From Rhodoferax sp. (GTDB lineage: Bacteria > Pseudomonadota > Gammaproteobacteria > Burkholderiales > Burkholderiaceae_C), in NCBI RefSeq assembly GCF_025356155.1, contig NZ_JANXUQ010000057.1:1-32854 (forward strand): a DNA stretch of 32,854 nt, read 5' to 3'. The position numbers and the translations under genes were made by a program. Of this stretch, positions 14,704-23,095 are shown piece by piece (the stretch's first letter is position 1; each line of letters begins with the position of its first letter). The notes below the pieces were generated by a model. That model searched no databases and was not told the DNA's origin. It saw only the letters and a list, made by a program, of their open reading frames with translations.

Positions 14704-14727
14704 GGGGTCGCAGGCCGGGCGTGTGCG

Positions 14728-15333
14728 TCAACCGCAGCGGTTGTGGTAGTTGTCCTCGAAGCGCTGCAGATCCGCCTTTTCTCCTTCGGTCAAGTCCTTG
14801 CGCGCACGCTTGTTGTAGAGAATCCGTTTGGATTCACCGCATTGTTGCTGTTGTATGGCAGCGCGCTCCTGGTCTAGTTTTTCGGCTTCCTTGGACTCAG
14901 CCAGTTTCTTTTTGTTGTCTTTGCGCTCTTGCGCAATCTGGCTGTAGGCCTCACTCTCGCTTTCGGAACACAACTCGTTGTACTCCCGCTGCATTTGGTT
15001 GATGGTGTCGTATTTCAGGCCACGCGTACCGGCAGTGCGCAAGGCATCGTTGAGCGATGCGCAACGCGGGTTCAGGTATTTCAGAACGGCGGGTGCCGGC
15101 CTGCTGGGCGGAAGTGGCGGCTCATATGCCGGTTTGGCCGCCGTAGGACCGTAGTACACGATTCCTGAGCCAGGGCAGGGTTGCGTGGAAATGACGGTTC
15201 GGCCATTCACTGTGCAAGCGTAGCGTGATTGGGCCTGCGCAGCGGGGGCGGCCACAAACATGACCGCAGTCAGTGCGATGGAATATGCAGTTTTCACAAC
15301 TCCCTGAACCTTTTTTTTGTGTTGAACCGCCAA
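14728..15333 (-). CDS. Exported protein with DUF4124-like N-terminus and coiled coil
   Basis: This protein has 201 residues from a TTG at 15333; a GTG at residue 13 would give a conventional signal peptide (VKTAYSIALTAVMFVAAPAAQAQ) but its GGGAG sits too close. The signal peptide is likely cut after AQA near residue 34. The next part, YACTVNGRTVISTQPCPGSG, resembles the DUF4124 beta hairpin with a Cys pair, then comes a Pro-rich linker and a highly charged helical region (about 120-165) rich in Glu, Lys and Gln, with further Cys at the end. The role is unknown, probably periplasmic. It follows the MocR gene on the same strand by 41 bp and converges with the pilin gene. Confidence 0.78.
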   Translation of the reverse strand: MAVQHKKKVQGVVKTAYSIALTAVMFVAAPAAQAQSRYACTVNGRTVISTQPCPGSGIVYYGPTAAKPAYEPPLPPSRPAPAVLKYLNPRCASLNDALRTAGTRGLKYDTINQMQREYNELCSESESEAYSQIAQERKDNKKKLAESKEAEKLDQERAAIQQQQCGESKRILYNKRARKDLTEGEKADLQRFEDNYHNRCG

Positions 15334-15374
15334 ATGTTATCAGCTCGTCTACCAATAGCGCGTCAAGAATGCAC

Positions 15375-16838
15375 TTACAGCAGTTGCCCCAGTTTGGTGG
15401 CCGCCTTGCGCAGCGCCGCTGTGTCATACCCCGCATAACCAAACAACCACCCCCTGCGCTTGGAAGTGATGGTGTAGCGCGACAGCGGTGCCAGCATGAT
15501 CCCCGCTTCTTGCGCACGTGCGGACAGCGCGAGATCATCCTGGCCAGCGGGCAGCTCGTGCAGCAGGTGCATGCCTTGTTCGCTGGGCCGCAACACCAAC
15601 GTGCCCTTACTGGCCTTCGCCAGTGCTTCGATCAATACCTGCTGGCGCTGCGGGTACAGCTCGCGCATGCGGCGCAGGTGGCGCAGCAAGTGGCCCTCGG
15701 TGATGAAGCGTGCCAGCACGTCTTGCGCGTCGCCGGGCGCGTGGCGGTCGGTCAGCGCGCGCGCCATCGCAAAGGCGTCTGCCAAGGCGTGCGGTAGCAC
15801 GATAAAACCAAGGCGCAGACCCGGGTGCAGTGTCTTGGAGAAGGTGCCTACGTACAACACCCGCTGCGCATGGGGCAGGCTGCACAGCGCGGGCAGGCGG
15901 TGCGCGCCGTACTGGAATTCGCCGTCGTAGTCGTCCTCAACAATCCACGCCTTGTGTGCGTTGGCCCAGTCCAGCAGAGCCAGGCGGCGCTGCAGGCTCA
16001 TGCGCACACAGGTGGGGAATTGCGATGTGGGTGTTACCACCGCCAGCCGTGCTGCGGGCCATAGGGCGGCCGCCTGCTCTACGACCATCCCTTCACCATC
16101 CACCGGCACCGGCCGCACCGTCACGCCGTGGCCCACCAGGCTGGCCCGTATGCCGGGGTAACCCGGGTCTTCGACCCAGGCCTCATCGCCTACATCCAGC
16201 AGCAGCCGCCCGACGAGGTCAATGCCCTGCTGCGAGCCTGAGCACACCACGACCTGCGCCGCCTCGCAGCGTATGCCGCGCGACACCCATAGCCACTGCG
16301 CAATCGCATCGCGCAGCGCGGGTGAGCCGGCAGGGTCAAGATACTGGGCTTGTGACATGCGCTGCTCTTTGGACGCCTGGCGTGCCAAGCGGTCCCAGAG
16401 CGCAAACGGAAACGTGGCGATCTCGGGTGCGCCGATGCGAAAGGGCAGCGCCGCTTGCACAGGCGGGTTCCAGCGCGACACCGTGTCGGCCACTAACTGC
16501 CCGCGCTGCGACAGGCCTGCGGCAACGGCCGGGCGCAGGCCCTTGGCTGACCCGCCGGAGGAGGCCAGGGCGCCCAGGTTGTCGGCCACGTAGCTGCCAT
16601 CGCCCACACGGGCCACCACATACCCTTCAGACTGCAGCCGCTCCAGCGCCCACAGCACGCTGTTGCGCGACACGCCCAGCGTGGTCGCCTGTTCGCGCGA
16701 CGCAGGCAGGCGCGTGCCCGGCTTGAACGTGCCCTGCTCGATGGTGCTGCGCAGCTCCAGGTAGACCTGCTGGCGCACACTCTCGCTGCGGGGTTTCTTA
16801 AGCGTTTCTTTTCTGGGCGCAATGGTTCTTTGAATCAT
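15375..16838 (-). CDS. MocR/PdxR-type GntR regulator with aminotransferase-fold domain
   Basis: This protein has 487 residues from the ATG at 16838; 17 more codons are open upstream. Residues about 18-88 form a GntR winged HTH (VRQQVYLELRSTIEQGTFKP; RLPASREQATTLGVSRNSV). From about 130 to the end is a class-I aminotransferase fold: CSGSQQGIDLVGRLLL, EDPGYPGIR, the PLP Lys335 in GTFSKTLHPGLRLG. MocR proteins bind PLP or an amino acid adduct and regulate adjacent genes, often activating a divergent target and repressing themselves. The divergent target here is the OsmC-PaiB-GNAT run starting 83 bp away. Confidence 0.93.
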   Translation of the reverse strand: MIQRTIAPRKETLKKPRSESVRQQVYLELRSTIEQGTFKPGTRLPASREQATTLGVSRNSVLWALERLQSEGYVVARVGDGSYVADNLGALASSGGSAKGLRPAVAAGLSQRGQLVADTVSRWNPPVQAALPFRIGAPEIATFPFALWDRLARQASKEQRMSQAQYLDPAGSPALRDAIAQWLWVSRGIRCEAAQVVVCSGSQQGIDLVGRLLLDVGDEAWVEDPGYPGIRASLVGHGVTVRPVPVDGEGMVVEQAAALWPAARLAVVTPTSQFPTCVRMSLQRRLALLDWANAHKAWIVEDDYDGEFQYGAHRLPALCSLPHAQRVLYVGTFSKTLHPGLRLGFIVLPHALADAFAMARALTDRHAPGDAQDVLARFITEGHLLRHLRRMRELYPQRQQVLIEALAKASKGTLVLRPSEQGMHLLHELPAGQDDLALSARAQEAGIMLAPLSRYTITSKRRGWLFGYAGYDTAALRKAATKLGQLL

Positions 16839-16921
16839 CTTAAATTGGCCCCTTGGTAAGACAAGAAGTTTTATAAACTGAGGAACCACTTTACCAGCGC
16901 CACCACCACGACCCTACCACC
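16839..16921. promoter_or_regulatory. Divergent MocR/osmC-like promoter region
   Basis: The 83-bp gap contains TGGTAA (16854-16859) and its inverse TTACCA (16891-16896), an inverted pair 31 bp apart that flanks a TATAAA (16872-16877). MocR proteins commonly use spaced direct or inverted half-sites between divergent genes, so this is a plausible operator; no convincing -35 at proper spacing was found. Confidence 0.3.
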
Positions 16922-17389
16922 ATGGCCCAACACAGCACCACCATCCTTTGGCAACGAGACGACAAATCCGCCTTCGCCGACCACCGCTACAGCCGCGCCC
17001 ATACCTGGAGCTTTGATGGCGGTGTGGTCGTGCCCGGCTCGTCATCGCCCCACGTGGTGCCGCTACCGTATTCCGATGCCGCAGCGGTGGACCCTGAAGA
17101 GGCCTTCGTCGCCTCGCTGTCCAGTTGCCACATGCTGTGGTTTCTGGACATTGCGGCGCGCGCGGGTTGGGTGGTGGACCGCTACCGGGACGAGGCGACG
17201 GGAACGTTGGCGCGCAACGCAGAAGGCCAGCAAGCCATGACACGCGTCGTATTGCGCCCCGCCGTGCAGTTTGCGCCAGGCAAGAGCCCCACGGCGGAGG
17301 AACTGCGGGCCTTGCACCACCGCGCCCACACTTCCTGCTTTATTGCCAACTCGGTGAAGACCGAAGTGGTTTGCGAACCCGTTATCTAA
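16922..17389 (+). CDS. OsmC-family peroxiredoxin-like protein
   Basis: This 155-residue protein has the OsmC/Ohr fold: a beta-rich N-terminus (TWSFDGGVVVPG), DPEEAFVASLSSCHMLWFL with Cys69, and AHTSCFIANSVKTEV with Cys139. The two cysteines match the peroxidatic and resolving positions that reduce organic hydroperoxides using lipoyl partners. The subfamily is closer to YhfA-like OsmC proteins than to Ohr by eye, so a generic label is safer. There is no clear Shine-Dalgarno. It is first in a tight plus-strand run with PaiB and GNAT genes and divergent from the MocR gene, its likely regulator. Confidence 0.9.
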   Translation: MAQHSTTILWQRDDKSAFADHRYSRAHTWSFDGGVVVPGSSSPHVVPLPYSDAAAVDPEEAFVASLSSCHMLWFLDIAARAGWVVDRYRDEATGTLARNAEGQQAMTRVVLRPAVQFAPGKSPTAEELRALHHRAHTSCFIANSVKTEVVCEPVI

Positions 17390-17409
17390 CCAAACTCCTC
17401 GCCCCAACC

Positions 17410-18051
17410 ATGACCTATCTACCGCCCCACTTTGCCGAAAACGATACCGCAACCCTGCACGCCCTGGTACGTGCCCATCCGCTGGCCACGTGGGTGGTGC
17501 AGCATGATGGCGAACTGTTGGTCAACCACATTCCCATGCTGCTGGATGCCGACCGGGGCGAGCACGGCACGCTGATCGGCCACGTGGCCCGTGCCAACCC
17601 GGTGTGGCAGGTGCTGGCCGCTGGCGCGCCGTCGGTAGCATTGTTCACCGGTGCCGATGCCTATGTGTCGCCCAACTGGTACCCCAGCAAGCATGCCAAC
17701 GGCATGGCCGTGCCCACGTGGAACTACGCCACCGCGCATGCGCACGGTGTGCCCCAGGCCTTTGAGGACGCAGAGCACGTGCTGGACGTGGTAACCCGGT
17801 TGACGCAGATACATGAGGCGGGCCAGGCCCTGCCGTGGCAGGTGTCGGATGCGCCGGCTGACTACATCACCAAGCTGTTGAAGGTCATCGTAGCCATCGA
17901 GATACCGGTGCAGCGCTGGGTGGGCAAGTGGAAGGTCAGCCAGAACCGGCCGGCGGCCGACCAGCAGGGTGTGGCTGCAGGGCTGGCGGGTCAGCCCGGT
18001 GAGGCGGCTACAAAGATGGCGGCCTTGGTACAACAAAGGATCAAGCCATGA
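17410..18051 (+). CDS. PaiB-like FMN-binding protein (negative transcriptional regulator family)
   Basis: This 213-residue protein has a split-barrel FMN-binding fold: MTYLPPHFAENDTATLHALV, HPLATWVV, ELLVNHIPMLLD, LIGHVARANPVW, ALFTGADAYVSPNWYPSKH and VPTWNYATAHAHG, the PaiB/FMN_bind_2 signature. Bacillus PaiB was described as a repressor of sporulation and protease genes, but most homologues are likely flavin or heme-binding enzymes. It starts 21 bp after osmC-like and ends in an ATGA overlap with the GNAT gene. A PaiB-GNAT pair parallels Bacillus paiB-paiA, where PaiA is a polyamine acetyltransferase. Confidence 0.9.
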   Translation: MTYLPPHFAENDTATLHALVRAHPLATWVVQHDGELLVNHIPMLLDADRGEHGTLIGHVARANPVWQVLAAGAPSVALFTGADAYVSPNWYPSKHANGMAVPTWNYATAHAHGVPQAFEDAEHVLDVVTRLTQIHEAGQALPWQVSDAPADYITKLLKVIVAIEIPVQRWVGKWKVSQNRPAADQQGVAAGLAGQPGEAATKMAALVQQRIKP

Positions 18052-18527
18052 GCACCCACACGACAACCCTCACACCGACCGCCGAGGCAACGATCACCGT
18101 TGACGCGCTACAGCCTTCCGACTACGCCGCCTGGCGACGCCTGGGCGAAGGCTACAACACCTTCTACGAACGGGAGCTGCCGCAGGCGACCTACGAACGC
18201 ACGTGGCAACGTCTGATGCATGGCGACGGCATCCACGGCTTTGCCGCGCGTGTCGATGGCCAGTTGCTGGGCATCACCCACTACCTGTTCCAGCCCAGCA
18301 TCTGGTCGGCCGACGTCTGCTATTTGCAAGACTTGTTTGTCGATGAAGCCGCCCGCGGCCATGGCCTGGCGCAGGCACTGATCGAGCAAGTGGCCCTGGT
18401 CGCCCGGGCGCGCGGTGCCCCCAAGCTGTACTGGCTGACCCACACCACCAACGCGCGCGCCCGGAGCCTGTACGACCGGGTGGCCAAGCACCATGGCTTC
18501 ATCCGTTACGACTATGCCATGGGTTGA
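18048..18527 (+). CDS. GNAT-family N-acetyltransferase
   Basis: This 159-residue GNAT protein overlaps the PaiB-like gene by 4 bp. Motif A, the acetyl-CoA pyrophosphate loop, is in LQDLFVDEAARGHGLAQALI. The C-terminal NARARSLYDRVAKHHGFIRYDY is motif B with the catalytic or binding Tyr. The first 25 residues are Thr-rich and may be disordered. The substrate is unknown; small amines or amino acids are typical. Coupling to the PaiB-like gene suggests joint function, and a MocR regulator upstream points to amine or amino acid metabolism. Confidence 0.92.
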   Translation: MSTHTTTLTPTAEATITVDALQPSDYAAWRRLGEGYNTFYERELPQATYERTWQRLMHGDGIHGFAARVDGQLLGITHYLFQPSIWSADVCYLQDLFVDEAARGHGLAQALIEQVALVARARGAPKLYWLTHTTNARARSLYDRVAKHHGFIRYDYAMG

Positions 18528-18536
18528 TAGACATTC

Positions 18537-18595
18537 GAGAAATTGGCCGCTAGCCCTCGTGGAATAAGCACATACAGCTATTTAATGTATAGCAT
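18537..18595 (+). repeat. Dispersed intergenic repeat, copy C
   Basis: It contains TTGGCCGCTAGCCCTCGTGG and ends in GCTATTTAATGTATAGC, where the stem reaches five base pairs (GCTAT/ATAGC). It begins 10 bp after the GNAT stop and lies between convergent genes. Confidence 0.78.
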
Positions 18596-18627
18596 GGTTC
18601 CGGGGGCTATTGCTCAGCACTGTGGGC

Positions 18628-19080
18628 TCAACCGCCCAGGTGCATCGTAAAAACCGCACCATCGTTCAGGCGGCAACTGCCCGTGCCCTGTGTGGTGGAG
18701 TTCATCGAGAAGCGGCAGTTGATGAAGTTGCCCCGGTTGCCCGCGCCGTTGGCGACACCGTCGCGCGGTGAGCTGGCTGTGCGGGTGGCCTCGCCGGCAA
18801 AACTCTCCCCATTGATATTGGTGCTGAAGTGGCCGCGCCCGTTCAGGTCGTTGGTGACGACGGCCATCACCATGCCATAGCCCGTGGCCGCATCGTTGGC
18901 CGGATACAGCCGCGCTGCAAAGGTGACCGGTGTCTGCACCTGAGGTGCGGGTGCATAGATGACGGTCGCGGTGGGGTGGTGCTGGTCCAGCGGCACCACG
19001 TAGCAGCCGGTCAGGGCTGCGGTGGCGATCGCCATGCCGGTAAAAGAAGCGATGCGTACGAGGCGGGAGGTATCTCTCAT
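18628..19080 (-). CDS. Outer-membrane-type lipoprotein of unknown function
   Basis: This is a 150-residue protein. The signal peptide (about residues 1-25) ends in the lipobox ALTGC, with Cys26 to be lipidated; the following residue is Tyr, not Asp, so outer-membrane sorting is expected. The mature part has a Pro-rich linker (APAPQVQTPVTF) and a beta-rich domain (GYGMVMAVV, GRGHFSTNINGESFAGEATR, GNRGNFINCRFSMNS, GTGSCRLNDGAVFTMHLGG) with two Cys that could pair. I do not recognise a named family. It is divergent from the rhodanese-dikinase gene with a 14-bp palindrome between them, and converges with the GNAT gene. Confidence 0.82.
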   Translation of the reverse strand: MRDTSRLVRIASFTGMAIATAALTGCYVVPLDQHHPTATVIYAPAPQVQTPVTFAARLYPANDAATGYGMVMAVVTNDLNGRGHFSTNINGESFAGEATRTASSPRDGVANGAGNRGNFINCRFSMNSTTQGTGSCRLNDGAVFTMHLGG

Positions 19081-19096
19081 AGTGTTTCAGGTGGCC

Positions 19097-19110
19097 CAAG
19101 CACATGCTTG
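19097..19110. promoter_or_regulatory. Palindrome in the lipoprotein / rhodanese-dikinase divergent gap
   Basis: CAAGCA-CA-TGCTTG is a perfect 14-bp palindrome, 16 bp before the lipoprotein ATG and 98 bp before the rhodanese-dikinase ATG. GCCC (19094-19097) and GGGC (19112-19115) flank it and could extend it as an RNA hairpin with a two-base bulge. It is either an operator or a 5'-leader structure of the lipoprotein mRNA. Confidence 0.35.
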
Positions 19111-19208
19111 TGGGCGCATGGTCGGCGTCGCCGGGCTCGACGGCTTTGGCTTTTCTGCGGGGAGCTGTTTCGTGATACCCAAAGCGTTCTTATCCGATAC
19201 TTGGGCGC

Positions 19209-22200
19209 ATGCGCCTGAAATTGCTCTTGCCCTTGCTGTTCCTCTTTTTGCTGGCTTTTGCCATGCCGGCCTTCGCCATCCCCTCGCCCGACCTGGTCAT
19301 CAACGCCTTTGCGTCGGCCGCGCAGATTGCCGGCCTGCTGGCCGCCATGTCGGGTGCCGCACTGCTGCGATTCCAACGCGGTGGCGGGGCGGGCAACGTG
19401 CGTACCAGCCGCTGGTTGTCGGTGTTTGGCGTGGTGGCAGTGCTGGCTGTTTTGGTCAACGTCGGGCAATACGCCAGCCATGTCAGCGCTGACAGCCGAC
19501 GGCTGGAGACCAATCTGTGGCGCAAGCCGGCGGATTGGGATCGGGCCTTTTCCGCGCCCACACTGACAAGCGCGGAGTTGGCGGCACGCATGGCCAGCGC
19601 CGACCCGCTGCACATCATCGACGTGCGAGAACCCGAAGAGTTTGAAGTCACCCACCTGCCGGGCTCCATCAACCTGCGTTATGCCGACCTGCTGCTGGGC
19701 GTGCGCAACCCGCCCGATGATGGCATGCCCGTAGTGTTTGTGTGTGACTCAGGCAAGCGCAGCGGCGAGGTCTGCGAGCAGCGCGCACGCCTGGGTTTGT
19801 CTTGCCAGGTGCTGGAGGGCGGCTATCCGCAATGGGTGCGTGAGGATAGGCCCCTGTCCACACCGGCCTACGGTTGGCGCGCCCGCTTCACACCGCTGCC
19901 GCGTTATGCACGCGACACGGTCTACCTGGACACGCCCGAGGTGGCCGACCTGGTGCACGGCGACAAGGCACGCTTTGTGGATGTGCGCAGCCCCGACGAG
20001 TTCGTGCGCGGTCACCTGCCCGATGCGCTCAACTTGCCGATGCGCGGCATGGCATCCGACGCGCTGGCCGCTGCGCTGGCGCAATTGCCCGCACAACCCT
20101 TGGTGGCCGCCTGTTATGACAACCGCAGTTGCTTCCACGCCCGTGTGCTGGGCCTCAAACTAACCCGTCTGGGCTTGGACTTCCGTGGCCGCTACACGGT
20201 GCCACAAGAGTACCCGGTGCCCACGCAGATCGCCGCGCGCGGCATGTGGCCGCGGGTGCAGCGCGTGTTGTCCACCACCATCGATAAGGCGGTGGAACCT
20301 TTGGCGCGCGGGCTCGCGTGGTCTGCTGCGCACCTGGGTGGCTTGGTGCCGGCCATGCTGGTGCTTTTGCTGTTGACGCGCCTGCCACTGGCCCCGCTGG
20401 CTGCCAAAGCGCAGCGCGATCGCCTGGCCCTGCGTGCCATTGCCGACCAGACCGCGCGGCTGCGCAACCACTACGCGGGCGACAGCTTTCGCCTGCAACG
20501 GGCGGTGCAGCAATTGCGCCACCAGCATGGGCTAACCCCCTGGCGCAACCTGGCTGTGAGCCTGTTGCAGATGGGCGTTTTTCTGATCTGCTTTGCCGCT
20601 GTGCGCGCCGCCGCCCAGTGGAGCAACGAATCCTTTGTGTGGCTACAACTGCTGCGCGAGCCCGACCCCCTGGGCGTGCTGGCTGTGGCTATTGCCCTCA
20701 CCGCCTGCGCGTTGACCTGGCGCCTGCTGGTCGACTTGCCGATGCGCCGTGTGCTGCGCTGGGCCCTGGGTGCCTTGGCAGGATTGGTGATGTTGTGGTT
20801 GAGCTGGGATCTGTCCGCCGCCATCAGCCTGTACCTGCTGGCGTCGATGGCGCTGCTGTGGTTGCAGCAAAGGCCATGGCGGGAGCGCATGCTGCGCCTG
20901 CGCACCTGGTGGGCGGCACGCAAGGCCCAATTGCAAGCACTGCCTTTAAACGCGCGGCCCCTGGAGCACTGCGCGCAGGCCAGCGTGGTGGGTAACAAGG
21001 CTTGGCGCCAAGGCCAGATGCGCCTGGCCCACCTGCCGGTGCCGCCAGGATGGGTCTGGCCCGCCCAGGACACGGCGCCTGCCGCTGCTGCGCTGCTGGC
21101 CGAACTCCGCGCGCTGGGGCTGGATCCGCAGGGCCGCTATGCGGTGCGCAGTTCCGGCATTGCGGAAGACTCTGCGAAGCAGAGTTTTGCCGGCGTCTTT
21201 AGAAGTGAATTGCAGGTGCCTTTCGCGGAGGTGCCTGCCGCCATGCAGCGGGTGCACGCATCCTACGCGGCGGTTGCTGGTGTTGCACACGCGGGCGGTG
21301 TCATCGTGCAGGCCATGGTCCAGGCTGAATACGCCGGTGTGCTGTTCACACGTGACCCTGGCAATGCTGGCGCCATGCTGATCGAGTGGGTGGCCGGCCT
21401 GGGTGAGGCCCTGGCCGGCGGGCGCGCCACACCCGGCGCGCTGCGGGTGGGGCGGGTGTCCGGGCAGCCATTCGATGCGGCGGCGTCTTGCCCGCTGGAT
21501 ATGTCGCCGCTGGTGGCACTAGCGCACAGCATTGAAAGCCAGTTTGGCAGTGCGCAGGATATTGAGTGGGCTTTTGCACAGGGCAGTTTCTACATCCTGC
21601 AGGCGCGTGACATCGTGGCATTACAACCTGTGGCATCCACCGAGTTGGACCCGCACACCTTGATCGAGCGCGAGCGTGGGCGGTTGTTGAGTCTGTTGGC
21701 CTTCAGTACGGCCAACTCCGATGCACCCGCGTTGGTGCAGACCGATATGACGGCTGATCTGCCCCGGCCCACGCCGATGAGCCTGTCGCTGATGCAGCGT
21801 TTGCGCGGCGACGGGGGCTCGACCGACCGCGCTTTTGAGCGCCTGGGCCTGCGATGGCAGGTCGGTCCGCACGGCATTTCGGAAGTGCAAAGCGCATTCG
21901 GTCAGACCTATGTTTTGCAGGCCCAGGCGCAGGTGCCACCAATGGGCGTGCTGGCCTCGTTCTATCTGTCACGCAGCGCCGCAGCCATCGAAACCCATTT
22001 CCGCGACAGCTTTTTGCCCGGCCATCAAGAGGCCATGCGCTGGCGCGAGGTCATGGACCTGGAGGCACTGTCAGATGCCGAACTGATGGCCGCCGTACAA
22101 ACCTGGACGCGGCAATTTGTGACAGACCACTATGTGGAGGCCGACGTCATCAACATCGCCGCTGAGTTCTACGCCCGTGCCAGTGCCAAGGCGCTCGCCG

Positions 22201-23081
22201 CCAAGGGCTTGTCACCCGCGCTGTTGGCGACCTCCGCAACAGAGCCGTCGGCAGCCCCCACTTTGACCACGTATGGCCACCGCGCAGTGCACGACTGGGA
22301 GTTGAGCGAACCGCGCTATGGCGAAGACCCGGCAATGTTTGCGCGGCATTTCGGCGCAAGTGCCGTCGGGCAGAACGCCGCTGCGCATGCCGACGCGCCA
22401 CCTGGCACGGGCCGCAAACTGCTGGACTCCAGTGTGGAGCGCGCCCAGCGCTTTGCCCGCCTCAAGGAAGATGCCAAACACGCGCTGCTGCGCGAGTGGG
22501 CGCAGTTGCGGCGCGTGTTGCTGGTGCTGGACCTGCGCCTGGCGTGGGACGGTCTGGTGTTCTACCTGGAACTGGCCGAGCTGCCTGCGCTGCTGGGGCC
22601 AGAGGCCGACGCGCTGCGCCAGCGTGCCGCGCACCGGCACGCACAGGCCTTGGCTTTCCGTGATGTGGTGATTGGCTCCAGCCTGTCGGTGCGCGAGCTG
22701 GAGACCCGCACGAACTGGTTGCAGGCCTTTGCTTGCGGTGGCCCCACAGCATCGGACACGTTGAAAGGCGTGCGCGTGTCCGGCCGGCGAGAGGTTACCG
22801 CCCCCGTACGCCTGCTGTGCCATGCCGACGACCTGAAGCACTTGCGCGCCGGAGAAATTGCCGTAGTCGGCCTTGCCGATCCGGTGTGGTTTGGCGCCTT
22901 TGACCGCGCCGCGGGTCTGGTATCCGAAGTGGGCGGTTGGCTGGCCCACCTCGCCATCCTGGCGCGCGAAAAAGACCTGCCGGCGGTGTTTGGTGTGGTG
23001 CAGGCCCTGCAGCAACTGCGCTCGGGCGATGTGGTGACGCTGGGGGTGGACGGCAGCGTGCGTGTGCAGCAGCGGTTTTGA
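19209..23081 (+). CDS. Membrane protein fusing two rhodanese domains to a PEP-synthase/dikinase-like module
   Basis: This is a 1290-residue protein. Residues 1-23 look like a signal sequence (cleavage after AFA) or membrane anchor, with more hydrophobic segments near 33-52 and 69-88. Rhodanese 1 (about 115-215) has IIDVREPEEF and active Cys179 in CDSGKRS; rhodanese 2 (about 237-330) has FVDVRSPDEF and Cys302 in CYDNRS. Transmembrane segments follow near 378-400, 448-470, 488-508, 518-535 and 540-556. Then comes a PPDK/PEP-synthase N-type ATP-binding domain: GNKAW (595), AVRSSGIAEDSA (from 645), AGVLFTRDP (709-717). The C-terminal swivelling domain has the phospho-acceptor His1247 in GGWLAHLAILARE. 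The order ATP-grasp, middle domain, His domain resembles PEP synthase and rifampicin phosphotransferase. The substrate is unknown. There is no Shine-Dalgarno, and no adjacent pathway gene. Confidence 0.88.
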   Translation: MRLKLLLPLLFLFLLAFAMPAFAIPSPDLVINAFASAAQIAGLLAAMSGAALLRFQRGGGAGNVRTSRWLSVFGVVAVLAVLVNVGQYASHVSADSRRLETNLWRKPADWDRAFSAPTLTSAELAARMASADPLHIIDVREPEEFEVTHLPGSINLRYADLLLGVRNPPDDGMPVVFVCDSGKRSGEVCEQRARLGLSCQVLEGGYPQWVREDRPLSTPAYGWRARFTPLPRYARDTVYLDTPEVADLVHGDKARFVDVRSPDEFVRGHLPDALNLPMRGMASDALAAALAQLPAQPLVAACYDNRSCFHARVLGLKLTRLGLDFRGRYTVPQEYPVPTQIAARGMWPRVQRVLSTTIDKAVEPLARGLAWSAAHLGGLVPAMLVLLLLTRLPLAPLAAKAQRDRLALRAIADQTARLRNHYAGDSFRLQRAVQQLRHQHGLTPWRNLAVSLLQMGVFLICFAAVRAAAQWSNESFVWLQLLREPDPLGVLAVAIALTACALTWRLLVDLPMRRVLRWALGALAGLVMLWLSWDLSAAISLYLLASMALLWLQQRPWRERMLRLRTWWAARKAQLQALPLNARPLEHCAQASVVGNKAWRQGQMRLAHLPVPPGWVWPAQDTAPAAAALLAELRALGLDPQGRYAVRSSGIAEDSAKQSFAGVFRSELQVPFAEVPAAMQRVHASYAAVAGVAHAGGVIVQAMVQAEYAGVLFTRDPGNAGAMLIEWVAGLGEALAGGRATPGALRVGRVSGQPFDAAASCPLDMSPLVALAHSIESQFGSAQDIEWAFAQGSFYILQARDIVALQPVASTELDPHTLIERERGRLLSLLAFSTANSDAPALVQTDMTADLPRPTPMSLSLMQRLRGDGGSTDRAFERLGLRWQVGPHGISEVQSAFGQTYVLQAQAQVPPMGVLASFYLSRSAAAIETHFRDSFLPGHQEAMRWREVMDLEALSDAELMAAVQTWTRQFVTDHYVEADVINIAAEFYARASAKALAAKGLSPALLATSATEPSAAPTLTTYGHRAVHDWELSEPRYGEDPAMFARHFGASAVGQNAAAHADAPPGTGRKLLDSSVERAQRFARLKEDAKHALLREWAQLRRVLLVLDLRLAWDGLVFYLELAELPALLGPEADALRQRAAHRHAQALAFRDVVIGSSLSVRELETRTNWLQAFACGGPTASDTLKGVRVSGRREVTAPVRLLCHADDLKHLRAGEIAVVGLADPVWFGAFDRAAGLVSEVGGWLAHLAILAREKDLPAVFGVVQALQQLRSGDVVTLGVDGSVRVQQRF

Positions 23082-23095
23082 CGGAGTGGCATATG

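Noticed and set aside
14729..14743. Palindrome CAACCGCAGCGGTTG as terminator between the pilin gene and the convergent gene
   Set aside because: Stem of 6 with 3-nt loop, no T-tract on either side, and it overlaps the last codons of the minus-strand gene, so it may be coincidental.
22212..23015. Minus-strand open frame (267 codons) over the dikinase end
   Set aside because: The plus strand carries the conserved phospho-His motif in the same DNA; the minus frame shows no family.
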